A DNA stretch of 62,000 nt from Lingula anatina (GCF_001039355.2 NW_019775466.1:131143-193142), one strand, 5' to 3'. Shown: positions 12,801 through 24,229, counted from the stretch's first letter. Numbers and translations: made by a program. Notes: a model not told the origin generated them from the sequence alone.

Positions 12801-15121
12801 TCTTTTCTATACTGTAATATATTGATCTTGCATTTTTGCTGTCTAGTTAAAGATTTGACACTCTTGTGAATTATTCATAAACTTCTTGCCAGATTCTTCC
12901 CTGGCCTGAGTGCTGTATTCCAACTGAAAGGGAGCAGGAAAAACTGATGGGAGATGTGCTGGATAAAGGAGAGGTAAAGAAGTATTTTATCAAGTATTAT
13001 GAGTAACAATTCTCTACATATATAACGTTACACCTTATACTTTTGCCGTTTTCGTGGATTAAATTTCAAATTGAAAACATAGTATTACAACCCGTGTTAT
13101 GAGCTGTTCTAATGACACAGTCTAATTTTTCATTTATAGCTTCATAGTTCACCTTTATTTTTTTCATTTCACAATCTGGTGGGTTATCATAACCTCCAAT
13201 CTATGACCAAGTATTTCACATATGCAGTTGAAATATACCATTGGTTAAAATGTTTCTTAAAATCTTTTGAAGATTGAAAAATTAGACAACTGCCCAAATT
13301 GATAATAACCTATCTTATGCCATCCACATCATATACCAGAGATTCTGATTTCAACAAAAATGTCTGATACCTGACTATTTGGCTTTAAATTCTCCTCCTT
13401 TTTGGGGATTTCTTTTTGTGTAAAAAATGATATTTAGAAAGTTGCATTTGTTTTTATGTACAGACTAATTGTTCAAAAACAGGGAAACTTTATCAGCAGT
13501 GATAGGGAAAAGTCTCCTATATAAGTGTTGCTTGTGTCTTTTTTTTTTAATACTTATTCACTGGTGATGGAAAATTTCTGCAACCCCTCACATAACTGTA
13601 AGTCTCCTCCTTGAATTTTAAGGTCTTTCCAAAATATCTGTTAGATTAAGCAAACAGTTAATGTAATGGAAAATGTCAAGAAGTTTTCATGATCTATAGG
13701 TTTTAAAGCAAGTAATGAGAGCAATAATATCATGGAATCTTTGCCTTAATCATGTATTAACCTTCAGTGAAATGGCCATTACTAAATAGAAACGTGATCA
13801 AATAAGTGAAGTTGATGGCAGTAAGCTTTACAGGGGTCAGAGCCAAATTGCTTATTGTTCTTGCCTTAGCATTATCTTTGCAAGAAAGAGCAGGTGTGAG
13901 TAATCGTACTATCTTATATTAATCAGTTTTCTCTAAAATGGTTTTCCTCGGTTGTCATAATATTGCAATTAGGGTTTGCCTATAATTTGTTTATCTGATG
14001 ATTTAAGTCTTAACAGTCCTGGTGGATTCACGTATTTACAGGAATTGTGTTTCAGTGAATGCTTGCATTCACAGATAATCTTATTCCTGGAAGTCATACA
14101 TTTACTGAATGCTATTTGTTATCCCTGCTCTGTTGCAGCCATACAAAACCAATTAAGAGAAATAAAGTTCTGAATAATGCTCCATTCCTTCTGAAATGTT
14201 CCAGAATATAATCGATTTGCATGTGATGTTGTAAGATGAGGCAATGATTAATTGAAAAAGAACTTGAAATGTCAGTCGCATTTGAATTTCTAGCACTGTC
14301 ATTTTTGAAGTAGATGTTGAAGTATGTTCTGGCTATTTTTAAGATCAATAACTGAATAGTACTTGGTGGTATTCAGAGGACTTGCTGCTGAACAGTTGGG
14401 GACCTGACACTTGCTGTTGGCAAACTGGATTTTTGCTAATAATGTCTTTGTAGGGAGTTATTCATTTCCTTGTTACTTCTTAATCTGCCTTAAGGGGATA
14501 TCGGAGTTTGGAGTATGTTGCTTGGTCTATTTGTTTGTGAGTTTGTTCTTTTCGCACTTTCCAGTTTACAATACTTCATGTATCAATCTAATTTTTTATT
14601 TTTATTTGATATATGTATTTTGATGAAATTTACAGGATAGGTCATAAATGGGTCAAGAAAGAGGAGATTTGATTTTGGTGATGTTCCATTTGCTAATTAA
14701 TTAATTATTCAATGATTACATTTTCAGGATACACAGAATGGGTCAATTTCATGAAATTTAAGGATGGGTCACAAATGGGCCTGTCATGATGGTTGGCAAT
14801 AACTGAAATATATTATCCCATTTTTGTTTATCATAAGACCTAGCATCTTCTGAGACAGCTGTATGCATCTTCCATTACAGTTCTTCTCTAAATCACAAAT
14901 TGCAAAGCACGGATTTACTATCATATCTTTTCTCTAGGGTATGCTCTTTTATCTGCTCCTGATTGTCAAATTATTTAAGAAATATTGTACAACATTTTGT
15001 TAACAGTATGTTTTTTTTAATTCAGCCCATTGTGATAAACAGTGCTACAGGGAGTTGGAATCATGAGTATATCGTGGCAGGAACAGATAATAACTTGGTG
15101 TGCATCTGGAAGAAGATCTGA
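4552..15121 (+). CDS. LRWD1: LRWD1/ORCA, WD40 part (5' exons missing)
   Basis: Leucine-rich repeat and WD repeat-containing protein 1 binds the origin recognition complex, stabilises it on chromatin and reads repressive histone marks in the nucleus. Visible exons: 4552-4707, 4973-5137, 5386-5506, 5728-5828, 6188-6275, 6414-6536, 6726-6801, 8692-8829, 10781-10863, 11191-11346, 12130-12248, 12893-12973, 15026-15121. All phases agree and give about 500 residues ending IWKKI-stop. The recognisable core runs from VPDYDPVHFVRCHAKDNNP through KVILWDIGVP and YCGDDEGQLWIYNV, matching the vertebrate LRWD1 WD40 domain. A basic patch (PRKRRR) precedes the propeller. The vertebrate protein is about 650 residues, so the N-terminal LRR exons are absent; they may lie upstream of the window or have been displaced by the misjoin. 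The WDIGVP exon occurs again at 7861-7936; only one copy should be used. Identity is firm, gene structure is compromised by assembly. Confidence 0.88.
7518..7518. other. Single N at an assembly join
   Basis: Lone ambiguous base inside a GTC/GCC-rich stretch. The block to its left (6575-7480) reappears to its right (7745-8610), so this is a second place where overlapping allelic contigs were placed end to end. Confidence 0.85.
7614..7742 (+). other. Exon-like open fragment of unknown origin
   Basis: After a pyrimidine-rich stretch ending in CAG the frame stays open for just over 40 codons, beginning LVKQKTDGSVPYF and containing a Gly/Ala-rich stretch GGTIFGGG. It is richer in G+C than its surroundings and has no counterpart in the duplicated LRWD1 copies. 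It sits directly after the N at 7518 and ends where the LRWD1 intron resumes. It could be a piece of another locus in a chimeric contig end, or chance. I do not recognise a family. Confidence 0.25.
7745..8610 (+). repeat. LRWD1: Second allelic copy of the LRWD1 WDIGVP exon region
   Basis: Repeats 6575-7480 with a few percent difference. It carries exon 7861-7936, equivalent to 6726-6801 with the same protein. The homopolymer after the exon differs sharply: about 39 A's at 6851-6889 against a C-rich run plus about 14 A's near 7981-8024, a common kind of allelic or sequencing variation. This block continues without a break into 8692 and the rest of the gene, so it belongs to the contig that carries the complete 3' end. 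Confidence 0.85.
9077..10742. mobile_element. 1.67-kb terminal-inverted-repeat DNA transposon, hAT-like ends
   Basis: Present in copy B of the LRWD1 intron and absent at the matching place in copy A (about 980), which gives both the filled and the empty site. The ends are CAGTGATTGCGAAAG and its near-perfect inverse CTTTCGCAACCACTG, and TTAGTA flanks both sides. CAGTG-type ends are typical of hAT elements, although these usually make 8-bp duplications. Sub-terminal stretches rich in GGCCCACATG also mirror each other (about 9125-9165 and 10655-10710). The interior has only short open frames (for example 9917-10141) and no transposase motif, so it is non-autonomous or decayed. Confidence 0.75.
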
Positions 15122-17399
15122 AATAGGAGAATTAATGACTCATCTACATGTGACATCTGAGATAAAGCTTTAATCCAGTCATTTGAAAAAGCTAACATGA
15201 AAGGACACAATGAGTGTTAGATCTTTATTTAGCCCCTTCTTTCCTTAGAAAGTTGTTGACAGGGGATTTTTATGGGTATGCTATGGTGAAAAAGAATCTA
15301 TTAATTTATTTTTGTTTGGCTATGTTATGGTTAAATGGTCAATGTGTGCCTATAAAAAGTGCAAAATATACTTTTACATAGCTCACAAAGGATATAATTA
15401 CAGTATGGGTCTATGTTATCTTGAAGAGTTTATAATATTAGAAGGCAAGAAGAAGGCATTGCACTCTTTAATGCTTGTTAAATGACAGGAAACCATTACT
15501 CCTTACTGTTTCCAGGTCATCACGCTGAGGAGGGTAGGAAACAAACAGCATGATGAAACTGTTTTTGTAATTTTTAATAACAAGACAACCATGTTGGGCA
15601 GTAGTAAAATGGAAGGTTTCATTACTTCAAGTGAAGTAAAAGGCAGCATCTGACTTAGTCAAGAGTAGATTTGTTTCTTGAAAGGAGAGTAACATTATTT
15701 AATGAGTTTTTTCTTAGAAAGATTAAGAATAGAGCAAGCTATTTTTTTTAGGATATCATTTTTAAATTAGATGTTGAAATGACTGTACATGTTGGATATT
15801 TTCAGTGAACAGAAGGCTTTTTTGTATATTAGACAGAGTGGCATTCAGGCACTGGGTTCACAAAGGTAGATCCATGTAGACAACCAGTAAATGTTTTTAA
15901 GCAAATTACTACAGGAAGTAGCTTCTTTGATGTCAGTGGTGATTCTTTAGATTTAGAACATTATTTTGTATACAATTTATGATTACATTTTATAAGCACA
16001 TTTTAGAGTACAAAGTAGACTAAAACTATAAGGGTGGATTAACTAAAGACCCTTTAATTTTAGAAAATGTTTTTGTACTTTGATGTTTTAGCAAAAAGTA
16101 AATTATTGTTTTAAAGCTCTATTAGTTTTATTTACAATATTCTTTTGAGGAGAGAAGTAGGACTTTATAGTATCGTTTTCAGTTGGAAATTGCAAGATGA
16201 AGCATACTTACTCCTGTAGTATACCATATATTATGTGTCACAGTCTTAATTGACAGCAAAGATAACAAAATTTCAAGACATTGAAGGTAGTTTAAAAATT
16301 GATATTTACTGTTACAGTAGGTGTCTGACAGTTTTCTTCGTATTCCACATTTTAGCTTTTGTTGATTCCATATATATATAGTCATCAGTCTAAGTGTTTG
16401 TAACGTAAAGAATCAAATCAAATTAAATATGGAAAGTTGATATTTGTTTTGCTGTTTTGGTTTTGGAAAAGTTTTGGAATAGTTTTGGAAACAGCACTCA
16501 GAGTCTAGGACGTTTGGTGATTTTCATGGAGTATTCCATGCAAAAGAGGCGGTCCATATATCTCTAAAAGTCCGTATGACTATAATAACTGTAATTTTGT
16601 GCAGATGGCACGTTTCTTTTACAGAACCTACACTTTGCAATAAACACTCTTTTGTGGATAAATTTACAGACTAATCTGCCAAACATTTTCTCATTTGTAA
16701 AAGATTTGCATAAACATTCATCATGTTGAATGCAATAAAGCAATTTGCAAAACAATTTGGTCTAAATGCATTTTATGAACGCAGACTCCGACTTTCTTCT
16801 TAAGTTGCCTTCCGGTGTCACTCTATATTGATGAGGTCTTTTTAACCATGGTGAGCAAAAATCGATGACAACCCAACACAATACCTATCTTTATTAAGAT
16901 CGGCTGCAATAGCTTGCTGATATTTTTTGTAATAATTGGATGGCAATGATGATTGACCTTCGTCCCTTCCCTACTCGGGCCCAGTGGCGAAAGATACCAA
17001 GGTGCGCATAGAAGGTAGCAGATATGCAGTTAAAATGTCACCCAATTTTGTTAAAAAATTCAGACAGACCAAATCTAGATTTAGAATCTTAGTTTACCCT
17101 TTGAAGCTGCCTTTTAAGCTGTATGCTATATGATGGTATCGATTTTAAAATAAAATTGGGACATTTTTTGTTGGTTTGCAATTCTACTGTAGAACTATGC
17201 ATCTAGGTTAACTTTTTTTATATTCATCTGCTCTTGAATAGGTAAACCTGGAACGTTAACTAATTGGATCCAAATGCATGTCGTTTTCCGGTGGACTTTT
17301 TATTAGGTAATGAAGATTGCTGGTTTTCCAGCCGACAACAAACCAGATAAAATGATCTCATCATAGACATGATGCTTCCACAGCTACCACTTAACTTGA
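15122..17399. other. LRWD1 3' UTR and downstream intergenic DNA
   Basis: AT-rich sequence after the LRWD1 stop. There are AATAAA hexamers near 16637 and 16733, but nothing shows which, if any, is used. The open frames on the minus strand (16179-16385, 16564-16755) have no family features. I see no further gene here. Confidence 0.5.
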
Positions 17400-17535
17400 A
17401 TGACTTTAACCTTGTAAAAATTTTGTTGATTTTGGTGTTAAACTTAATGTAAAATTGCATCAAATTGACAAAATAAGCTATTTTGTGTGTCATTATTTGC
17501 TTCTATTTATGTACATTTTACAGCTTTCCTGCTTG
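17400..17535 (+). repeat. Dispersed 150-bp repeat copy
   Basis: Shares an ordered set of words (GGTGTT, AAAATTGCATCAAATTG, a T-rich part, GTACATTTTACAGCTTTCCTG) with about 368-525, 2888-3030 and 12666-12800. The last two are the same insertion seen in the two LRWD1 haplotypes. No terminal inverted repeats or coding potential are visible, so its class is unknown. Confidence 0.5.
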
Positions 17536-17569
17536 TAAAACTTTATACTCACGCCGCCTTTTATAACTT

Positions 17570-17835
17570 GACCCCAACATATTAATGCGACCTATTATCA
17601 ACTTACGACCCCCCCCCCTTTCCCGTCTTCTACGTTCCGATGGCCATTTGCTCCTTACACCCTGTAAGGCTAGATTCGTCACATATGGTGACAAATCTTT
17701 TAAAGCCGCTGCAAGGGAATGGAATTTTCTTCCACTTTAACAACGTATTACAGCCTCTCCGGCTACTTTATTAGGGAACTCAAGTACTTTCTTTTTCAAA
17801 TAATTTTAGAAAAGAATTTTTATGAACGACTTCTT
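17570..17835 (+). mobile_element. Decayed 3' end of a non-LTR retrotransposon ORF
   Basis: One frame reads ARFVTYGDKSFKAAAREWNF, then LPL, a stop, then ATLLGNSSTFFFK. This resembles the usual C-terminus of LINE reverse-transcriptase polyproteins (YGDRSFS-AAP-WNSLP then a SFK-type ending). It is interrupted by stops, and the reverse-transcriptase core is not visible upstream, so this is a short dead remnant. Confidence 0.55.
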
Positions 17836-19898
17836 AAAGAAAGTGAAGAAGTAATATTTTCATTTCTACATTATTTGTGTTAATCAATTTTTCGTATTTT
17901 AATCAAATGTTCTTTTACTCTGACTGGTCTTTTTTATACTTTATTCACGTTGCATTGTAAAGTCTACTGGACAATTTGGATTCTTTTTATTATATTATTA
18001 TTGTTAACCGCAAGATGATCTTCAATACATCTGGCCGATTTGCAGTTTCAGTTGGTTTATATGGAATGCACTCCACAGTACAGTACGGACTGGAAAAATG
18101 GATAATCCCTTTTTCTTGTCGATGTCACATATTATTAGTTTTAACTTTATCTCGATGGCAGCATCTTCTGTCTGTAACGAAGGGGCCACTCGTTCAAAGC
18201 TGTAACGTAACTAGAAAAATGAAAACGTCTTTTACACGTTTGAAAAGTGTGATATTTATTAATTTTATTATTCATTGATTAAAGTGTTTCCTTTTTTTTT
18301 TGCAAAGTAGGACCTAATATTTCTACATAATATCTTATATGTATTCTACTCAATGAATATTTTGGTATTCAGTCATATACCATAAGCATGCTTTACTTTT
18401 TTTGCCTTTCCTAATTTGACACAAATTACACGACTAAATATTCGCCTAAAACGAGAAATTGAGTTAGAGAAGGCTAAGGTATTTAAAACACGACATCGTA
18501 TATAGGCCTACCCATGCAAAAAGGCTCATTTGCAGTTGTAGGAACGCTCGCAGGGGGATTTAATGAATATTGTACGAACATTACACTTCTTGATCTCTTA
18601 TTATGACGACCATTAAACTGCAATCCGATGCCACAGTGTATAAACATAAAAGGTATTATTCTTCGTGGTACTTAACCAAAAGCAAAAGGACAATGTAACA
18701 ATAAAGATGCCTTTCCCTATTAATTTTATTCGTGAATGTTAAGGATAAATAAAGCTCAATGACATCTGATATCACTTTAGCAAGAAATGATGTTGTTGCA
18801 AACATGTGGTTTTCATGTACGTACAACGGTATCTATTTCCGATAAAACAAGGTATATTTAGTACGTCGTGTTGTGAAAATCGCCCTTAAGCTAAATTACT
18901 TTTCTGGAATGCAGGTGGTTAACCGTCTTATGGGCTAAGGTGGTCCCATTAAATCCCTGAAGATTAAATGGAATCTCTGAAAATGATTGCTTCCAGAATT
19001 TAATTCCAGAAAATTACATAATTTACAAGAAAAGATCATAAAAATGATTGCATGTACATAATGAGTGTAGTCAGATAATTGCTTATCTGATGAACGTGCT
19101 TGTACTTTAGTTAATCATCGGACGTCTAAAAATGTATTGTGTTTGTACAATTTCCCAGTATTACCATTTTTGTTTGGATTCTTCTGAAAGTCCCACAAGT
19201 CTTGAGGAGAAACCAGTTATATAATATGCCATGAACATACCATTCAAAAATGCGCAATATATATATATTCTTTAAATTAGCTTCTAATCAGCAACATAAA
19301 AGGAACAACCTCAACTCCATCGCTGCGTTAACTCATTTTTCCCTCTGGATTATTCCACTCACCGTATATCAGCTTTAAATTCATCGACCCTCAAAACGTT
19401 TTAAATGAAAACCATTGACTTTATTCCCTAACGTGTATTTGAATATGCTCGGGGGATGGAGTCTGTGTGAGGGTCGTTAAATTGATGAACTCTTAGGACC
19501 AAACTAAGCATCGTGTTCCTTAATCAATGTTTGATATGCAGAGAGTGCCAGGGACATTATCACAAATTGTAACAATACGACTCTTTTCAGCTGAAGTTTA
19601 TTTTTAATGATGCCGGATCTCACACAATCACTTGTGGGTGTCGGTGAAACAGAGTAAACAAAGAACGGGAGCGTCCCAAAAGAACCATTACCGGGGTACA
19701 GAGTCATAATAAAATGAATGAAATATTTTGAATGCACACCAAAGGAAAAAGGCGAACGACTTGGAAAAATGCCAATACATGAAATGTTCAATTTCATTGA
19801 TTTTCAAAAACATGTAAATACCTAATAAAACTGTTTTCAACATTTAGATCATGATTCAATAATTAACTATTATATTTGGGACCATTCTCACAGATATA
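17836..19898. other. Intergenic DNA, no gene seen
   Basis: AT-rich sequence between the LINE remnant and the inverted repeat downstream of the GPCR. A 100-codon frame at 17976-18278 and a 97-codon minus-strand frame at 19504-19797 show no signal peptide, domain or conserved motif and look like chance. One TAGGCCTA palindrome lies at 18503-18510. Confidence 0.45.
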
Positions 19899-20056
19899 TG
19901 GATCGATCTATCTCCCTGGGGAATCTCACTAAATTGCTATCAACTCAACCGGCTTAAATGTCTGTCACGCCTAGTAAAACTGTTAGAGGGTAATTATCTT
20001 ACCCCTAGCCGATTCGGTGAGACTCCCCATAGAGTTAGACCGATCCAGATGGATCG
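19899..20056. repeat. Imperfect inverted repeat, MITE-like
   Basis: The left arm (about 19899-19940, with GGGGAATCTCACTAAATT) is the imperfect inverse of the right arm (about 20011-20056, with GGTGAGACTCCCC and GGATCG). The loop is about 70 bases. It has no coding capacity and lies just downstream of the GPCR gene. Confidence 0.5.
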
Positions 20057-20134
20057 ACCTAGGTATGGGAACCCAGTATTTGTTTATAAATAAATAACTT
20101 GTACCAGGACTTTCACGCACATTCATAATTCGTG

Positions 20135-20266
20135 TGGGTATTTCTAACTCTTTAATTTGGATATTATCTTGTGAAAAACTCAAACTGATAAGGTTAAAGT
20201 ATGGGTATTTCTAACTCTTAATTTGGATATTATCTTGTGAAAAACTCAAACTGATTAGGTTAAAGT
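20135..20266. repeat. Two tandem copies of a 66-bp unit
   Basis: A unit starting TGGGTATTTCTAACTCT and ending GGTTAAAGT occurs twice head to tail (about 20135-20201 and 20202-20266) with only one or two changes. It begins a few bases beyond the GPCR stop codon, so it probably lies in that gene's 3' UTR. The near identity points to a recent duplication. Confidence 0.8.
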
Positions 20267-20271
20267 GCTCG

Positions 20272-21447
20272 TTAATTAGTCGAACGTATAAGGCCCTCTG
20301 ACCGCCTTGAAGAGTTTCTAACCATTGTCATTTGAACTATGTCTACGAATGAATTGTCTTGCTGTGTGTCATTAGAAAGAAGTCCACAGCACAGATATTT
20401 TACAAAATACTGCTGAAAGTCCTTGCTCAAAATGCACAGCGAATAAGGATTCACGCACGAGTTTAAAAAACTTAGAACAAACCCAGTTTGTTTGAACACG
20501 TACCAGAAAGCACTGAATTTGTTGCCTCGCGAAAACTGAAACCATAAAAGGTAGATGTGGCGTGGTAACCAACAAATGGCAAAAACAGCTACTAACACAA
20601 GAACAATTTTGGCCGTTTTCCGCCGAATATGTATATTTCTTTGATATCCCGCATTGTGACTTCTAGCATTATTGTAAAGAGGGGTACTATCTGAGTGTGT
20701 GGACTTCAACAGATGTTGTGCCATCTTGATATAGGAATATGCAATTAGACTTAATGGAACCAGGTAGTACACCAACGCATGGAATGTGACATGGAACCGA
20801 CTGTACCAGCGCGGCCATGATACTGGATAAGGGTAGCAGAAAGACCTGAAAGTGCTATTGTCCTCATCCGGTATATGGAAAGTGTAGTAAGAAATTGCGT
20901 CTGGTATAGCCAACACTGTGGCGAAAGCCCAAACCAATGCCGTTATAAACACTGTGCGATGGAACATCGTGCCTCTGTGGTATTTGAACGGATTAATAAT
21001 GGCATTGTGCTTCTCCAGACTCAACACAGAAAGAGTAAAGATGCTTACTCCGAGAGAAACTGTTTGAAGGAAGGCATTCAGTTTGCAAACGAAGTTACCA
21101 AACAGCCAATGCGGGAATGCGTATACAGCAGCGGTGAATGGAACCGATATCAATATCAGTATTAAATCACCCACCGCCATACTGACTATCAGGATATTCG
21201 GGACGCTCTTCATGGCTTTGTTTCTTAACACTGTGTATATGACGACGGAATTGCCCACCAATCCAAGAATGAAGATTAGCGAAAATATGATAGGAATAAG
21301 CGTGGCATCCAGTTGAGCTAAACTGCATATTTCACAATCTTCATTAGTCAGATTTGAAGGTAATGCGTTCGTCTGGTTTCGAACTTCCAGGATTTTTTTG
21401 TCGTAGTTCATCATCTTTTTTCGTATCTTCTTTACTATTTTTCTCAA
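20272..21447 (-). CDS. Bombesin/CCHamide-like neuropeptide GPCR, single exon
   Basis: Rhodopsin-class G-protein-coupled receptor of 391 residues for an unknown peptide ligand at the plasma membrane. Seven hydrophobic segments are visible. TM1 has GNSVV (65-69), TM2 AVGD (91-94), TM6 CWLP (292-295) and TM7 NSCVNPYSL (329-337), followed by LCC (352-354), a likely palmitoylation site. Cys121 and Cys204 can form the usual extracellular disulfide, and N24 and N32 fit N-glycosylation sequons. TM6-TM7 and the cysteine pair after helix 8 resemble vertebrate gastrin-releasing-peptide receptors and arthropod CCHamide receptors. The motif normally DRY reads EKH (145-147), replacing the near-invariant Arg3.50 by Lys. 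The first Met is used as start; a later Met (12 or 13) is possible. There is no intron within the frame. Superfamily is certain, subfamily likely. Confidence 0.85.
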   Translation of the reverse strand: MRKIVKKIRKKMMNYDKKILEVRNQTNALPSNLTNEDCEICSLAQLDATLIPIIFSLIFILGLVGNSVVIYTVLRNKAMKSVPNILIVSMAVGDLILILISVPFTAAVYAFPHWLFGNFVCKLNAFLQTVSLGVSIFTLSVLSLEKHNAIINPFKYHRGTMFHRTVFITALVWAFATVLAIPDAISYYTFHIPDEDNSTFRSFCYPYPVSWPRWYSRFHVTFHALVYYLVPLSLIAYSYIKMAQHLLKSTHSDSTPLYNNARSHNAGYQRNIHIRRKTAKIVLVLVAVFAICWLPRHIYLLWFQFSRGNKFSAFWYVFKQTGFVLSFLNSCVNPYSLCILSKDFQQYFVKYLCCGLLSNDTQQDNSFVDIVQMTMVRNSSRRSEGLIRSTN

Positions 21448-22814
21448 TTCTATATATCGATGTTGGGATTTCTTCTAAATGACACTAGTAGAATCTCGTA
21501 ATCTTCCAGTGCGTTTCTATACAGGTATTTCAAATTCTACTTTAAATTATTTGCTCTGCACCCGCTATTACTTGGTAAGTTTACTGAGGTGAAAGCAAAT
21601 CGAAAGTTAAGATTTCAGTTGATCACAAATTGATTTCAAGGCGAAGTTCTTGAAGCCAGTCTGGGTAACATGCAAATAAATTCAAATGAATTGCCGATTT
21701 TATTTTTGGTATGAGACGGTCATGTCAAGTGTTATGCACATTCCGCCTAGGCTCCCAAAATGCAATCTGAAATACACAAAACATTCAAAGAGTGTTAGAA
21801 AAAAATAGCGTTACATTGTATTTTAGAAATTCGTTTTAAATGCTTTCTTTTCATCCTTGGGGTTATCATGCTTTTCGCATCTCGCCCAACGCTTGTGCTG
21901 CGTTTAGAGTAGGCCTATATCACTCGTCGAAATCGGTGCTGAGATAGAACGTAAAATGTTAGCCCGCACCCGTAAGATTTTCCTTGAGAGCAGTTTGGTT
22001 TTAGGTGACATTACAAGACGACTAAATCTGACAATCAGGAATTAAACCATAAGATTAAAAAATATAAGAGACGAATTTTCCTAGCCTCCTCAACACCAGC
22101 ACTTATCGATCACAGCAGTTTGTGCCGGTAGTTCCAAGCTGAGAAAAAATCTTACAGATGAATGTTTATGAGAGCACTTTTTTTGCATCGAATGAATGTT
22201 ACATGCGAATGGAAAATTTTCGCTTTCTTTTTTCTATTACCACTTTTTCCTGAGAAAACCACCTGTCAAGCGCACACAAGCACTTAAACTCTAATGTTGA
22301 TAAACTACATCAATTTAAAAATTTGATATGTAGGCCTACCAGTGTTTGTCTAACACGTACATCACGACAGACCTATTGACTGCAATAATAATGATAATAA
22401 TAAAAATAATAATAATTCGATTTCTAATTCATAAAATAAATTCAGCCGACTAAGATATATTGCTACTTCTAGCAACTAAAAAAATCACAACGGGTCATTT
22501 ACCTTATTTTCAATTATTCGATGTCGGGCTGGTTTCAGACGTGATGTCGCACTCGTTTCCTATGACGAACTGACCTGGTACAGCTTCTAAAAGTATCTTT
22601 CTCTTTACAACACAATCTTCTCTGTAATAGATCTGGCAACTGTAGAGACATGCGCAGGTCACAGAGCTGATGAAAACCAGTGAAACATCTTACAGTCGCC
22701 TTAATCCCACCAGCGAATCCCAGTTACAAATTAAGGCAGATTTATGTAAGTCACGAAAGACGTCATAGGGAAGCCTCCATGCGATTTCTCCCAAACTTTG
22801 CTATTTCCTTCGCT

Positions 22815-22849
<35 letters not shown>

Positions 22850-24229
22850 TTGACTTCTACTGTATCTTACAGTGTTTTATCCACGTTTTATCAAAGCGCC
22901 TGGCTTCCATCTTATCTTCTGTCGTTTATTGCGTCCTAGTTCTTTGTTCGGATGATATTATTTGCACCATTCAGTATCGACAATTTATTGCCATAATCAA
23001 GACGCGGAAATCAAAAGTGGATCTCAGGTAGCACTGGTTAGAAATTTGGAAACGTCAAAATAATACAAAAAGGGAAGTCTTTTTTGTATTTTAGAATGTG
23101 ATTTTAAGGTGAGGCTATACTCAAATAGGGCTAAAAATCCCGTTTTTATAGATAAAAACTCAACAGTAATATTTAAAGAAAAATCCCCGAGCGAGCCCCT
23201 TTTACTTTGCTCAAGTGTTATAATACTATTAAAAGCATGTTTATGGCTGTTCAAATACCTTACAAAATCAGGAAACCGGAAATGTTTCTGACCCAAAAAT
23301 CCCAATATTACGTCTAACGATGAACTTGGAGCTGTGCTTCAAGCATAATTAGATATTTTGAAGACGCATTAAATGAATGCAACAGGAATAAAAAAAGCTA
23401 AGGCCTTTAATTTAAGATAAAATCTCCAACTTGCAGTCCTACCTTAAGAATCTGACAGCAGTAGAAAAATCGATTTTCCTGAGCTTTAGTGATATAAAAA
23501 TCCAGGTTGTGGTAAAAAAACAAGTATTGCGTAGGCATTAATGTCACGCAAGAAAACATAGCTTAGAAGTTACTAAGATTTTGTTTATAACTGTTTAATG
23601 CTTGTTGGAATAAAAGGCTTTTGTTGATAAAACCACAGCTTTTATTGCTTTTATAATAAATCTGTTTTTTTCTGTATCCCTATAGACACCCATAGACCCC
23701 TATAGAAATCGACATACCTTCAAAATTAAACTGAAATAAATTCACAGCTTATTAATTGAAATGGAAATGTTGTCATCTACAGGTGTATCTCTCGCTGGAC
23801 ACCAAAGCACTGCAGTGCCATACTTTACGTGGTGATGGTGGTCATCAACCAAATTCATCAACAGATGTTCAAAGAAACTCGTGTCACAGTGTCACAGACT
23901 ACCATACCTGAACATCACTTTTCTTTGCACGTTGCTTTGCTTTAGACAAAAATGAACAGGTTATTGGTGTATCTGATAACGCATTAAGACCATGAGTTGA
24001 GCTTAAAGAAGGAAGTATGTCCTCAAAATGATGGTCATGAAATTTGTGTTTCCATTTATCTTTTCATGAGCTCGTATTGTATTACCGTTTCTTAAATAGC
24101 GTATGCACTGTATGCTGTTGTTTACGGGGATGTTTTTAACTCCTATCTCCATTTATCTCTTTTCATGAGTTTGAAAGTACAACATGTATGGGTTTTTTCT
24201 AAATATAATTGGACATTTTCCTCATTGTT
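21448..24229. other. Intergenic DNA between GPCR and HtrL-family gene
   Basis: No gene recognised. Contains two TAGGCCTA palindromes (21910-21917 and 22331-22338), an AAT-rich simple repeat near 22383-22416, and the TTTA array at 22814-22851. The 5' part should hold the GPCR promoter. Open frames at 22798-23031 and 23024-23305 lack any family features; the first is largely made by the TTTA array. Confidence 0.45.
22814..22851. repeat. (TTTA)n microsatellite
   Basis: About nine uninterrupted TTTA units. Confidence 0.95.

Noticed and set aside
537-13430. True tandem duplication of LRWD1 exons
   Set aside because: Introns are as similar as exons, the order is not co-linear, copy ends sit near lone Ns, and the same pattern occurs again in P4HTM. 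Unmerged alleles explain all of it.
17976-18278. 100-codon plus-strand frame
   Set aside because: No domain, signal peptide or splice context; lies in AT-rich intergenic DNA after a LINE remnant.
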